From Poseidonocella sp. HB161398 (GTDB lineage: Bacteria > Pseudomonadota > Alphaproteobacteria > Rhodobacterales > Rhodobacteraceae), in assembly GCF_005870025.1 (NCBI RefSeq), contig NZ_VATA01000020.1, positions 1-51,071 on the forward strand: a stretch of DNA of 51,071 nucleotides. The letters are read 5' to 3'. The notes beneath the pieces are model-generated. The model saw nothing but the letters and a program-made list of their open reading frames with translations, had not been told where the DNA came from and made no database searches. The position numbers and the translations under genes are program-made. How positions within the stretch are numbered: position 1 is the first letter of the stretch; each line of letters opens with the position of its first letter. Positions 1 through 7,658 of the stretch are shown piece after piece.

Positions 1-360
1 AAATGCCATGATGCAATCGCCCATCGTGGCGTCCATGCCGTCATCCCACCGCGCAGGAATGCCAGGCCATGGAAGACTGTCACCGCCGGTGCGATTGCAG
101 GAAACGAGGTCCTGCGAGCCTCGAAACACCTTGGTCGAGCACTTTGGCGACGATGGAGCGGATACCATCGCCGGAGCCGCCTCGAAACCAGGATGCACTC
201 CTTGAAACTGCCGGGGCAGCGTCTCATGGCGCGGGACTTCGACCGCCAGGTTGCGGAACGTCAGGTCCGCATTGCCGTGCTCGTCGGCGACGCCGCGCCC
301 GTCACAGAGATCGTGGAACAAGTCTGTCCGGGGAAGGGGGGTAGGTCGGCTATCACCTGA
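1..360 (+). pseudogene. IS5-family transposase, C-terminal remnant (5' cut by window edge)
   Basis: The first frame is open from base 1 to a TGA at 358-360 but has no start codon. Its translation carries the run typical of the C-terminal third of IS5-group transposases from Rhodobacterales: VIPPRRNARPWK, then SKHLGRALWRRWSGYHRRS, then GQRLMARDFDRQVAE. The last of these contains the usual end of the DDE domain. The family's common C-terminal ending (roughly PVTEVVG) is blurred and followed by extra residues, so the 3' end is probably degenerate. The element's terminal repeat follows directly at 358-376. The family match is from remembered motifs, not a search. Whether the N-terminal part is intact to the left cannot be seen. 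Confidence 0.75.
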
Positions 361-376
361 TTTGTGCAACAGGACC
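358..376 (+). repeat. Right terminal inverted repeat of the IS5-type element
   Basis: The sequence TGATTTGTGCAACAGGACC resembles the right end of IS5-group elements (family form close to GATTTGTGCAACAAAGCC). It begins at the transposase stop codon. The left-end partner lies outside the window, so pairing cannot be tested. Bases 377-482 up to the next element show nothing recognisable. Confidence 0.5.
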
Positions 377-482
377 GGCGTCACCCTCCCATGCTTGACA
401 AGGACGAAATCAGAGAACCCTCTACACCTACGCGACTTGGGAACTGACCTTGCCGCCGGATTCCGGACTAGGGCGATATTCA

Positions 483-1485
483 CTATGCGGCCATCGTGGC
501 GGCCATGTCGATCCTTGCCTGCCCGGGCGTCCGGTAGGCGATGCTGGAGTGGCGGCGTTGCCGGTTGTAGAAAATGGCGATGTACTCGAACAGGGCCGCC
601 TTGGCCTCGCGGCGCGATTTGAACCTGGTTCGATGGACCAGCTCGCTTTTCAGGGAGCAGAAGAGGCTCTCCATCGGCGCGTTCTGCGTCTTCGGATGAT
701 CCCCTGGATCATCCGATCCGCTGGCGCGGACCAGCTTGAACTCAAGTCCATTCCCCTTGCTGCTCATGGAAGCCGCGGCTTTCCAGGCCTCCAGCAGGCG
801 CCGGTGGTCCCCGGCAGCATATTGGACGCCCCTATCTGAATGGCAGATCAGTCCCGGCGCCGGCCGCCGGTTCTGCAGCGCCATGCGCATCGCCCCGCCG
901 CGGGGCTGCTTTTCAGACGGTCGGACATCGACCCGCTGCCCGGCAGGCGGTTGCCTGCAATCGCCGAGAGGGGGGCGACGATCTCCATGGTTGCGTTCGC
1001 CATCGGTCTCGAACCAGTGGCGACACGATGACGAACTCCTTCACCGCCGCGATATGGAGCCATCCTTCGTCAGTGGGCACGGAGCTGATGTCGGCCAGCC
1101 AGATGCGGTCGAGCGCGGCGGCTTTGGAATTCTTCCGCAGAAGGTTTGGCGCAATGCCCAGATTGTGTCGGCTATCTGTCGTGCGGGGGATGCCGCAGCC
1201 ACGTCGTGGGGGATGACGTCCCCGCGCCATTGTCCTCGGGCAATGGCGGACAATGGCTCGGTCTTTCATTCGCTTGGCCACCGTCTTCCTGGTCACGTGG
1301 ATACCCCGGTCGCGAAACTCGGCATGAATCCGAGGAGCCCCGTAGCGCCGGAGGCTCGTCTTGAAAATCTTCCGGATCTTGGGCTGGAGGCGCTCGCGGG
1401 CAGCCCGGCGCGCCGCCCGTTTGGGCGCGCCGGTCCGCGGCAGGACCTGGAATGGCTTCGAGCGGGAGGAATGGCTCTTCGACAA
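483..1485 (-). pseudogene. IS3-family transposase OrfB, broken by frameshifts
   Basis: Two minus-strand reading frames together make one IS3-type OrfB. The N-terminal part (1485 down to about 1030) contains SLRRYGAPRIHAEFRDRG, the HTH_21-like region, and ADISSVPTDEGWLHIA with the first catalytic Asp of the rve integrase fold. The frame is then lost between about 1030 and 890. The C-terminal part (890-483) contains CHSDRGVQYA with the second Asp, NAPMESLFCSLKSELVHR with the catalytic Glu, and FYNRQRRHSSIAYRTP, the classic C-terminal signature. At least one frameshift separates the halves and no OrfA is recognisable at 1486-1676. An extra stretch of about 20 residues sits just before NAPMES. 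The element is certainly inactive on its own. Confidence 0.8.
693..715. repeat. Perfect 10 bp inverted repeat inside the IS3 transposase
   Basis: CGGATGATCC at 693-702 and GGATCATCCG at 706-715 are exact reverse complements around a 3 nt loop. They lie in the roughly 60 bp (about 684-746) that code for extra residues between the conserved GN-L and NAPMES blocks of the transposase. The insert keeps the reading frame. A shorter palindrome, CTTGAACTCAAG, lies in the same insert near 735-746. Confidence 0.6.
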
Positions 1486-1676
1486 CGACCCCTGTCCGAG
1501 CGTCGACTACGATATCTTGCCCGTCGCGCCGGTGGGGTAGCCCGTCAGCTTGTCGGCCATGCTCGGCGGACCGGGCGGCTCATCGTCCTCCGCGCTGCCG
1601 GGAACGGCCGCGGGCCGCGGGCCCAGGGGCCGCGCGCTTGCGGACGGCCGGTCCCCGGCGCGCGGGGCGGGCCGGA

Positions 1677-2123
1677 TCAGCTTCGGCCGGTCGAGCCGAA
1701 GCCGCCCTCGCTGCGGGCGGTGTCCGACAGCTCCTCGGCCTCGACGGTCTCGAAGCGGGAGACCTGCGCGATCACCGCCTGGGCGATCCGGTCGCCATGG
1801 GAGATCGTGAAAGGCTCTTTTCCGAGGTAGTAGAGCCCGACCATCACCGTGCCGCGGTAGTCCTCGTCCACCGTGCCGGGGCTGTTCGGGATGATGAACC
1901 CGTGCTTCAGCGCCATGCCCGAGCGCGGGCGGACCTGCATCTCGGTGCCGGGCGGCAGCTCCACGGCGAAGCCGGTCGAGATCATCTTCAGGTCGCCATG
2001 GGCGAAGGTCACCGGCCCGTCGGGCAGGAAGGCGCGCAGGTCCATCCCGGCGGCGCCCGGGGTCGCGTAATGCGGCAGCGGCAGGTCGTTGCCGTCGAGA
2101 CGGCGGAACTTGATGGCGGTCAT
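1677..2123 (-). CDS. dut: dUTP diphosphatase (dUTPase)
   Basis: Hydrolyses dUTP to dUMP and pyrophosphate, keeping uracil out of DNA and supplying dUMP for thymidylate synthesis; cytosolic homotrimer. At 148 residues it has normal length and all five trimeric-dUTPase motifs: PGAAGMDLR (22-30), RPRSGMALKHG (65-75), GTVDEDYRG (83-91, with the catalytic Asp), GDRIAQAVI (110-118) and the glycine-rich C-terminal arm RSEGGFGSTGRS (137-148) that closes over the substrate. It starts 11 bp after the coaBC stop on the same strand, so the two are very likely co-transcribed, an arrangement common in bacteria. Downstream (1486-1676) is GC-rich sequence without a gene, then the broken IS3 element. Confidence 0.97.
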   Translation of the reverse strand: MTAIKFRRLDGNDLPLPHYATPGAAGMDLRAFLPDGPVTFAHGDLKMISTGFAVELPPGTEMQVRPRSGMALKHGFIIPNSPGTVDEDYRGTVMVGLYYLGKEPFTISHGDRIAQAVIAQVSRFETVEAEELSDTARSEGGFGSTGRS

Positions 2124-2134
2124 GGGGGGTCCTT

Positions 2135-3334
2135 TCAGTCGGTCAGCCGGTCGGCGATGCGCTGAGCCAGGCGGCGGGCGACCTCGGTCTTGCCCATGCG
2201 CGGCCAGGTCTCGGCGCCATTGCCGGTAATCAGGGTCACGGCATTCTCGCTGCCGCCCATGATGCCGGTGGCGGGCGAGACGTCATTGGCGAGGATCCAG
2301 TCGCAGCCCTTGCGCTCGCGCTTGGCGGTGGCATGGGCGACGACATCGTCGGTCTCGGCGGCGAAGCCCACCACCAGGCAGGGGCGGCCGGTCTTGCGCT
2401 GGGAGATGCTGCGCAGGATGTCGGGGTTCTCGGCGAAGTCGAGCGCCGGGGCGCGGCCGGTGCCGTCCTTCTTCATCTTCGAGCCGCTGGCATTGGCGAC
2501 GCGCCAGTCGGCCACGGCGGCTGCGAAGACGGCGGCATCGGCGGGCAGCGCGGCCTCGACCGCGTCGAGCATCTCGCGGGCGGTCTCCACGCGGATCACC
2601 TCGACGCCCTCGGGCGGCGGCACCTCGCCCGGGCCGGTGACGAAGCGCACCCGCGCGCCGAGCGCGGCCAGCGCCGCGGCGATCGCCGTGCCCTGCGCCC
2701 CGGAAGAGCGGTTGGCGATGTAGCGCACCGGGTCGATCGGCTCATGCGTCGGGCCGGAGGTGACGAGCACCGTCTTGCCCGAAAGCGGCTTCGGCCCCAG
2801 ATGCGCCGTGATCGCGGCGAGGATCGCCCCGGGTTCCGCCATCCGCCCGGGCCCGTATTCGCCGCAGGCCATGTCGCCCTCGTCCGGGCCCGCGACGGCG
2901 ACGCCATCGGCCTTCAGGATCGCCAGGTTGCGCTGGGTGGCCGGGTGCTCCCACATCCGGACATTCATCGCGGGGGCGATCAGCACCGGCGTGTCGGTCG
3001 CCAGCAGCAGCGTGGTCGCCAGGTCGTCGGCCGCGCCATGGGCCATCCGCGCCATCAGGTTCGCCGTCGCCGGGGCCACCACCACCAGGTCGGAGACGCG
3101 GCTGAGCTGGATATGGCCCATCTCGGCCTCGGAGGTGAGGTCGAAGAGCGCCTCGTGCACCGTCTCGCCCGCCAGCGCGGCGACCGAGAGCGGCGTGACG
3201 AATTCCTTCGCGGCGGGGGTCATCACCGGCGTGACCGCGGCCCCGGCCTTGCGGCAGAGCCGGATCAGCTCCAGCACCTTGTAGGCGGCGATGCCGCCGC
3301 CGATGATCAACAGAATGCGCTTGCCTGCCAGCAT
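2135..3334 (-). CDS. coaBC: Bifunctional phosphopantothenoylcysteine decarboxylase / phosphopantothenate-cysteine ligase
   Basis: Catalyses the second and third steps from pantothenate to coenzyme A: ligation of cysteine to 4'-phosphopantothenate, then FMN-dependent decarboxylation. The 399-residue length is typical. The N-terminal CoaC half shows the flavoprotein start GKRILLIIGGGIAAYK, the active-site His in GHIQLSR (about residue 74), the PAMNVRMWEHP motif (121-131) and the redox Cys in DMACGEYGPGRM (about 157). The CoaB half has ANRSSGAQG (207-215) and the lysine loop KMKKDG. The frame is open far upstream, but ATG at 3334 puts the start exactly at the conserved N-terminus. It precedes dut by 11 bp. 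panB and panC for the same pathway lie at 16-18 kb. Confidence 0.97.
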   Translation of the reverse strand: MLAGKRILLIIGGGIAAYKVLELIRLCRKAGAAVTPVMTPAAKEFVTPLSVAALAGETVHEALFDLTSEAEMGHIQLSRVSDLVVVAPATANLMARMAHGAADDLATTLLLATDTPVLIAPAMNVRMWEHPATQRNLAILKADGVAVAGPDEGDMACGEYGPGRMAEPGAILAAITAHLGPKPLSGKTVLVTSGPTHEPIDPVRYIANRSSGAQGTAIAAALAALGARVRFVTGPGEVPPPEGVEVIRVETAREMLDAVEAALPADAAVFAAAVADWRVANASGSKMKKDGTGRAPALDFAENPDILRSISQRKTGRPCLVVGFAAETDDVVAHATAKRERKGCDWILANDVSPATGIMGGSENAVTLITGNGAETWPRMGKTEVARRLAQRIADRLTD

Positions 3335-3395
3335 ATCGGTCCTCCGGCTTCCGGGCGCATGTAAGGGCAGCCGCGGCCCGGACACAATGGCCGGG

Positions 3396-4193
3396 CTACT
3401 CGAAGGCGGCGCAGGGATCGTCGCGGGGGGCGGGGGCGGTCGCGATCTGGGCATCGAAGAGCGCGGAAGGCTCTTCGGAGCCGGCTTCCGAAAGCGCGAT
3501 GGCGGCGACCGGGACCTCCGGCGCGGCGGAGGCCAGCGCAGCGGGGATGCCCCAGTCGCGGCGGACATGGCCGCGCCCGGCGATCACCACCACCGGCGGG
3601 CCGTAGCGCTCCAGCGCCCCGAGCGCCGTGCGGGCGAAGGCGGCGTCGCGCAGTCGCTGCGCCTCGACCATGCCGGGCAGCATCTCCTCGGGCAGGGCGC
3701 CGCAATGGGCGTCGCGCTGCAGATCGAGCCGGTCGGACAGCTCGGCTTCGGGCAGGGGCGCGGCCAGCCCGTACTGCCCGGCCTCCGCGCCGAAGGCGGC
3801 CGCGGCGCCCTCGGAAATCGCCTGGTGCAGGGCGTCGCGGGGCAGCGCGGCGCCGAGGACGGCGGCCCCGGGCGCGGCGGCGAAGATGGGATAGTACATG
3901 GAGAAATCCGGCCAGCCCGATGCGTCCCAGCCGAGCGCCTCGCGCAGCGCGGGTTCGGATCTGTCTTCGAGCCCGTCAAGCGCCGCCGCCTGGGCAGGCG
4001 AGAGCATCTCGAAGACCAGGGCCCTGGGCGCCAGCGCGGCGGTGAACTCCGCCTGCAGCGCGTGATGGCGCGGATTGTCGTGGGTTTCGCCCAGCAGCAC
4101 GATCTGCGCCGACCGGGCGGCATCGGGCAGGGGCTCTGCCGCCGCCGGACAGGCGGCGGCGAGGCAGAGGAGCGCGGCGCCGAGCGCCGTCAG
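3396..4193 (-). CDS. ChaN-family (DUF399-type) haem/iron-associated exported protein
   Basis: About 265 residues. It has a hydrophobic N-terminus ending AAACPAAAEP that looks like a signal peptide, possibly a lipoprotein with a weak lipobox. The family motif LLGETHDNPRHH follows early, and a C-terminal GRGHVRRDWGIP carries the second conserved His. ChaN-like proteins bind haem and are tied to iron acquisition; the exact role is not settled. No ATG or GTG exists near the expected start. The best candidate is CTG at 4193, which overlaps the rpoH stop in the same position as a normal ATGA overlap (here CTGA). The next ATG in frame would cut off the signal peptide. It is probably translated by coupling to rpoH. 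Family assignment is firm, start is not. Confidence 0.8.
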   Translation of the reverse strand: MTALGAALLCLAAACPAAAEPLPDAARSAQIVLLGETHDNPRHHALQAEFTAALAPRALVFEMLSPAQAAALDGLEDRSEPALREALGWDASGWPDFSMYYPIFAAAPGAAVLGAALPRDALHQAISEGAAAAFGAEAGQYGLAAPLPEAELSDRLDLQRDAHCGALPEEMLPGMVEAQRLRDAAFARTALGALERYGPPVVVIAGRGHVRRDWGIPAALASAAPEVPVAAIALSEAGSEEPSALFDAQIATAPAPRDDPCAAFE

Positions 4194-5074
4194 AGAAAGT
4201 CCTGCAGAACCACGTTGCGGGCCTCGAGCGCGCGGCGCATCTTGGCGAAGGCGGCGGCCTCGAGCTGGCGCACGCGCTCCTTCGACAGGCTCATCTCCTG
4301 GCCGAGGCTCTCCAGCGTGCGGGTCTCGTCGCGCAGCTTGCGCTCGCGGATGATGAACTGCTCGCGCGGGTTCAGCGCGTCCATCGCCGCCATCAGGTAG
4401 TCGCGCATATGCGCCGCATCGTGCGCCAGCTCCACCTGTTCCGAGGACTGCCCGGCCTCGTCCTCCAGCGTGTCGATCCATTCGCGCCCGTCCTCGTCGC
4501 TGGACTGGGTGGCGTTCAGCGAGAAATCTGATCCCGAGAGCCGCCCCTCCATCATCTCGACATCCTGCAGCGGGACGCCGACCTCGGTGGCGATCATATG
4601 GCGAAGCTGGTGGCTGTCCAGCCTCTCGCCGCGGGCCTCGGCCTCGCGTTCCAGCCGCGCCTGGACCCGGCGGAGGTTGAAGAACAGCGACTTCTGCGAG
4701 GAGGTGGAGCCGGTGCGCACCATCGACCAGTTGCGCATCACGTAATCCTGGATCGAGGCCTTGATCCACCACACCGCATAGGTAGAGAAGCGCACGCCGC
4801 GATCCGGGTCGAACTTGTCGGCGGCCTTCATCAGGCCGAGGCTGGCCTCCTGGATGAGGTCGTTCATCGGCGCGCCGTAGCGGCGGAATTTCGACGCCAT
4901 CGAGATTGCCAGCCGCATGTAGGCGGTGATCAGCCTGTGCAGGGCCCGTTCGTCACGCTGATCGCGCCAGGCATAGGCGAGTTTGAGTTCGGTCTCCGCA
5001 TCGAGTAGTTCCGCTTTCATCGCACGGCGCGAGAAAGTCTGCTCGGCAGGGATAGCATCAAGGGCCATGGACAT
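4190..5074 (-). CDS. rpoH: RNA polymerase sigma-32 factor, RpoHII type
   Basis: Alternative sigma factor of the heat-shock group, 294 residues. Region 2 is clear (RLAISMASKFRRYGAP, then LIQEASLGLMKAADKFDP and RFSTYAVWWIKASIQDYV). The RpoH box QKSLFFNLRR is at 127-136, and region 4 ends in LSKERVRQLEAAAFAKMRRA. In Rhodobacter, the RpoHII paralogue serves the singlet-oxygen and general oxidative response alongside RpoHI; the sequence here looks closer to RpoHII, which is an inference from the N-terminus MALDAIPAEQTFSRRAMK. Two in-frame ATGs (5074 and 5068) lie 4 and 10 nt after a GGAG; the second has the more usual spacing. It is divergent from cobU with a 65 bp intergenic region, and chaN overlaps its stop. 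Confidence 0.93.
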   Translation of the reverse strand: MSMALDAIPAEQTFSRRAMKAELLDAETELKLAYAWRDQRDERALHRLITAYMRLAISMASKFRRYGAPMNDLIQEASLGLMKAADKFDPDRGVRFSTYAVWWIKASIQDYVMRNWSMVRTGSTSSQKSLFFNLRRVQARLEREAEARGERLDSHQLRHMIATEVGVPLQDVEMMEGRLSGSDFSLNATQSSDEDGREWIDTLEDEAGQSSEQVELAHDAAHMRDYLMAAMDALNPREQFIIRERKLRDETRTLESLGQEMSLSKERVRQLEAAAFAKMRRALEARNVVLQDFL

Positions 5075-5139
5075 CGGTCTCCTCTTGTCCCCCTGACTAC
5101 GCGCGAGACCGGCTTTTGGTTCATCTAGGGAGCTAAAAA

Positions 5140-5661
5140 ATGTTGCCAAATCTTGCGCTCGTGCTAGGCGGCGCGGCCTCGGGGAAGTCGAGATACGCAG
5201 AAAGCCTGATTGAAAACAGCGGGTTGGATCGTATCTACCTGGCGACGTCACAGGTCTGGGATGACGAGATGTCGCTGAAGGTCGAGGCGCACCGCCAGCA
5301 GCGCGGCCCCGGCTGGACCACGATCGAGGCGCCGATGGCGGTGGGCGACGCGCTGCGCCGCTGTCCGGCGGGGGCGGGGATCCTGCTGGACTGCGCGACG
5401 ATGTGGCTGACGAACGTGATGCTGGCGGAGGCCGATCTGGCCGCGGCGGAGGCGGCGCTTCTGGCCGGGCTCCATGCCGCGCCGGGGCCGGTTGTGGTGG
5501 TCTCGAACGAGGTCGGGCAGGGGATCGTGCCCGACAATCCGCTGGCCCGGCGCTTCCGCGACGCGCAGGGGCGGCTGAACCAGAGGCTGGCCGCGCAGGC
5601 GGAGCTGGTCGTGATGGTGACGGCGGGGCTGCCGATGGCGCTGAAGGGGGTGCTGCCATGA
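5140..5661 (+). CDS. cobU: Adenosylcobinamide kinase / adenosylcobinamide-phosphate guanylyltransferase
   Basis: Phosphorylates adenosylcobinamide and then transfers GMP, giving AdoCbi-GDP for late cobalamin synthesis (CobU, called CobP in the aerobic pathway). 173 residues, normal length. Walker A is GGAASGKS (10-17); further family blocks are HRQQR (51-55) followed by W-T-I-E-A-P, LLDCATMWLTN (82-92), SNEVGQGIVP (122-131) and RRFRDAQGRLNQRLA (137-151). A GGGAG Shine-Dalgarno lies ahead of ATG 5140. Its stop overlaps the start of the histidine phosphatase. No cobalamin riboswitch fits in the short upstream gap shared with rpoH. Confidence 0.95.
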   Translation: MLPNLALVLGGAASGKSRYAESLIENSGLDRIYLATSQVWDDEMSLKVEAHRQQRGPGWTTIEAPMAVGDALRRCPAGAGILLDCATMWLTNVMLAEADLAAAEAALLAGLHAAPGPVVVVSNEVGQGIVPDNPLARRFRDAQGRLNQRLAAQAELVVMVTAGLPMALKGVLP

Positions 5662-6233
5662 CCGTTCTGCACTGGGTGCGCCACGGCCCGACCCATGCCC
5701 GCACGATGATCGGCTGGACCGACCTGCCGGCCGACCTGTCGGACCGCGCCCGCGTCGCGCGGCTTTCGGCGCATCTGCCCGCCGCGGCGCGGCTGGTCTC
5801 CTCGGATCTCTGCCGCGCGGTGGCGACGGCGGATGCGCTGTCGGGCGCGGCGCGCCAGAGGCTGCCGCATGAGCCGGACCTGCGCGAGATCCATTTCGGC
5901 GCCTGGGAGAACCGCAGCTTCGCCGAGATCGAGGCCGAGGAGCCCGAGGCCATCGCCGCCTTCTGGCAGCGCCCCGGCCCGTCGCATGCCACCGGGGGGG
6001 AATGCTGGGACGCGCTCTCGGCGCGGGTCTCGGCGGCGGCCGACCGGCTGGCGGCGCTCGGCGGCGAGATCATCGTCGTCGCCCATTTCGGCGCCATCCT
6101 GACCCAGATCGAGCGCGCCCGCGGCATCGCCGCCCCGGAGGTCTTCGCCCAGAAGATCGAGCCGCTCTCGGTCACCAGCCTGCACCTGGGCGCCAGCGGC
6201 TGGGAGGAGCTCTCCGCCAATCACCAGCCCTGA
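5658..6233 (+). CDS. Histidine phosphatase family protein, probable alpha-ribazole phosphatase (CobC-like)
   Basis: 191-residue phosphoglycerate-mutase-fold phosphatase. The phosphohistidine is in VRHGP (residue 9), with Arg in SSDLCRA (53), the acid Glu in LREIHFGAWE (about 77) and the second His in VVAHFGAI (143). ATG 5658 overlaps the cobU stop (ATGA), so the two are translated together. That pairing suggests removal of phosphate from alpha-ribazole phosphate or adenosylcobalamin phosphate in lower-ligand assembly. The function within the broad phosphatase family is inferred from the neighbour only; a general sugar-phosphate phosphatase remains possible. Confidence 0.85.
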   Translation: MTVLHWVRHGPTHARTMIGWTDLPADLSDRARVARLSAHLPAAARLVSSDLCRAVATADALSGAARQRLPHEPDLREIHFGAWENRSFAEIEAEEPEAIAAFWQRPGPSHATGGECWDALSARVSAAADRLAALGGEIIVVAHFGAILTQIERARGIAAPEVFAQKIEPLSVTSLHLGASGWEELSANHQP

Positions 6234-6291
6234 TGCCTGGCCCCACAAAATGCAATTTCCGTGATGGGAGGCGGGCCGCTAAGGTCCTGCC

Positions 6292-6981
6292 ATGAGCTAC
6301 GAACTTTTCATCGGACACGCGTCCTATTCGAGCTGGTCGCTGCGCGCCTGGCTCCTGCTTCACCGGTTCGGCCTGGATTTCGGGCTGGTCCATGTCGACA
6401 TCTACGAAGGCGGCAAGATGGCCGATCTGGCGCCGGTGGCGCCGGCCCGGACCGTGCCGGTCCTGCGGCTGGCCGACGGCACCGTGATCGGCGACAGCCT
6501 GGCCATCGCCGAGACCCTGAACGAGCGCCATGCCGATGCCGGCTTCTGGCCCGGGGACCCGGCGGCGCGGGCGCTGGCGCGCTGGATCACCGCCGAGATG
6601 CACTCGGGCTTCGGCGCGCTGCGCGGCCATTGCCCGATGGTCGTCACCCATCAGCGCACCGATTTCCCCGTGCCCGCCGACGTGCAGGCCGATCTGGAGC
6701 GGATCGCGGTGCTCTGGGCGGCCGCGCGGGAGCGCTGGGGCGGCGAGGGGCCCTGGCTTTTCGGGCGCTACACCATCGCCGATGCCTTCTTCGCCCCGGT
6801 GGCGATGCGGATCGCGGGCTATTGCCTGCCTGCGGAGGGCGCGGCGCGCGACTACGTGAATGCCCATCTTGCCGATCCGGCGATTGCCGAATGGCGGGCG
6901 CTCGGCGCCGCCTGGCCGCTGGCCAAGCGCCCGGACTATGCGCTTGCGGGCACCCATCGCGACTGGCCCTCGCAGATCTGA
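6292..6981 (+). CDS. Glutathione S-transferase family protein
   Basis: 229 residues with a thioredoxin-like N-terminal GST domain. ASYSSWSLR (10-18) supplies a likely catalytic Ser, VPVL holds the cis-Pro (56), and the D-S pair of GDSLAIAETL (68-69) binds the glutamyl part of glutathione. An all-helical C-terminal domain follows, with the N-capping segment FGRYTIADAFFAPVAMR. The pattern resembles bacterial GSTs of the zeta/maleylacetoacetate-isomerase-like or YfcF-like sort, but substrate cannot be deduced. It lies 58 bp after the phosphatase and 36 bp before yceI, so it could belong to either transcript. Its stop codon sits in the left arm of an inverted repeat at 6979-7013. Confidence 0.88.
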   Translation: MSYELFIGHASYSSWSLRAWLLLHRFGLDFGLVHVDIYEGGKMADLAPVAPARTVPVLRLADGTVIGDSLAIAETLNERHADAGFWPGDPAARALARWITAEMHSGFGALRGHCPMVVTHQRTDFPVPADVQADLERIAVLWAAARERWGGEGPWLFGRYTIADAFFAPVAMRIAGYCLPAEGAARDYVNAHLADPAIAEWRALGAAWPLAKRPDYALAGTHRDWPSQI

Positions 6982-7013
6982 ACATGGCAAGCGCCCGGAG
7001 CGTGCTATGTTCA
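6979..7013. promoter_or_regulatory. Inverted repeat between the GST gene and yceI
   Basis: TGAACAT at 6979-6985 and ATGTTCA at 7007-7013 are exact reverse complements, with further GC pairing inside around a CCGGA centre. The left arm contains the GST stop codon; the right arm ends 4 nt before the yceI ATG. No good Shine-Dalgarno is seen for yceI, so the structure could be an operator or an RNA fold affecting translation. Function is inferred from position only. Confidence 0.4.
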
Positions 7014-7017
7014 GGGC

Positions 7018-7590
7018 ATGGTCCGGCTGCTTCTCATCCTCGGACTGCTTCTCCCGGCGCTGGCCGGGATGGCAGAGCCGCTGAACTACCGGCTCGATCC
7101 CGCCGGGTCGGAGCTGCGCTTCGGCTACAAGATCGGCGGGATACCGGCCGAGGGCACGATGCCGGTCAAATCGGCCGAGATGGTGATCGACCTTGCGCGG
7201 CTCGGCAATTCCCGCGCCGTCGTCGTGCTTGACGTCAACGGCACCCGCGCGGCCTCGCAGATCGCCACCGACGCGCTGAAGAGCGAGAGCGTGCTCGATG
7301 CCGCCGCCCATCCCGAGATCTCCTTCCGCTCCGACAGCGTGACCGGCTCGGTCGCCGAGGGGGCGCGCATCTCCGGGCGGGTGACGATCCGCGGCGTGAC
7401 GCGGCCGCTGGTGCTGTCGGCGCGGCTCTACCGTCCGCCCGACAGCGATCCCGGCGACCGCGACCGGCTGACCGTGCTCCTGACCGGCAGCATCCAGCGC
7501 AGCGCGTTCGGCGCCTCGGGCTATCCCGATCTGGTCGCCGACCGGGTGGACCTGCGGATCCGCGCGGCGCTCCGGCTGATCGGCCGCTGA
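7018..7590 (+). CDS. YceI-family periplasmic lipid-binding-like protein
   Basis: 190 residues. An N-terminal signal peptide (VRLLLILGLLLPALAGMAEP) precedes a single YceI lipocalin-like beta-barrel domain: Y-R-L-D-P-A-G-S near the start, then FGYKIGGIPAEG, and later GRVTIRGVTRPLVL. YceI proteins bind long isoprenoid or amide lipids in the periplasm; some are linked to osmotic or acid stress. Length is normal. It is followed by a GC-rich hairpin and then an OsmC gene 68 bp on. No function beyond family is claimed. Confidence 0.88.
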   Translation: MVRLLLILGLLLPALAGMAEPLNYRLDPAGSELRFGYKIGGIPAEGTMPVKSAEMVIDLARLGNSRAVVVLDVNGTRAASQIATDALKSESVLDAAAHPEISFRSDSVTGSVAEGARISGRVTIRGVTRPLVLSARLYRPPDSDPGDRDRLTVLLTGSIQRSAFGASGYPDLVADRVDLRIRAALRLIGR

Positions 7591-7619
7591 CCCGGGGCGG
7601 AACATCCGCCGGGTCGGCC
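7582..7619 (+). terminator. GC-rich hairpin after yceI
   Basis: Segments GGCCG, ACCCGG and CGGA pair with TCCG, CCGGGT and CGGCC, giving a bulged stem that overlaps the yceI stop. There is no U-tract, so termination is uncertain. Confidence 0.3.
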
Positions 7620-7658
7620 CGTTGACCGGATGCGAACAGCAACCGAAAGGAGCGTCCC

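Noticed and set aside
1510-1562. Short minus-strand ORF beginning MADKLTGYPTGATG between dut and the IS3 element
   Set aside because: It stops after 17 codons and matches nothing I know; a frameshifted IS3 OrfA is possible but cannot be supported.
5075-5139. Cobalamin riboswitch before cobU
   Set aside because: Only 65 bp are available, shared with the rpoH promoter, far too short for the fold, and no B12-box-like sequence is seen.
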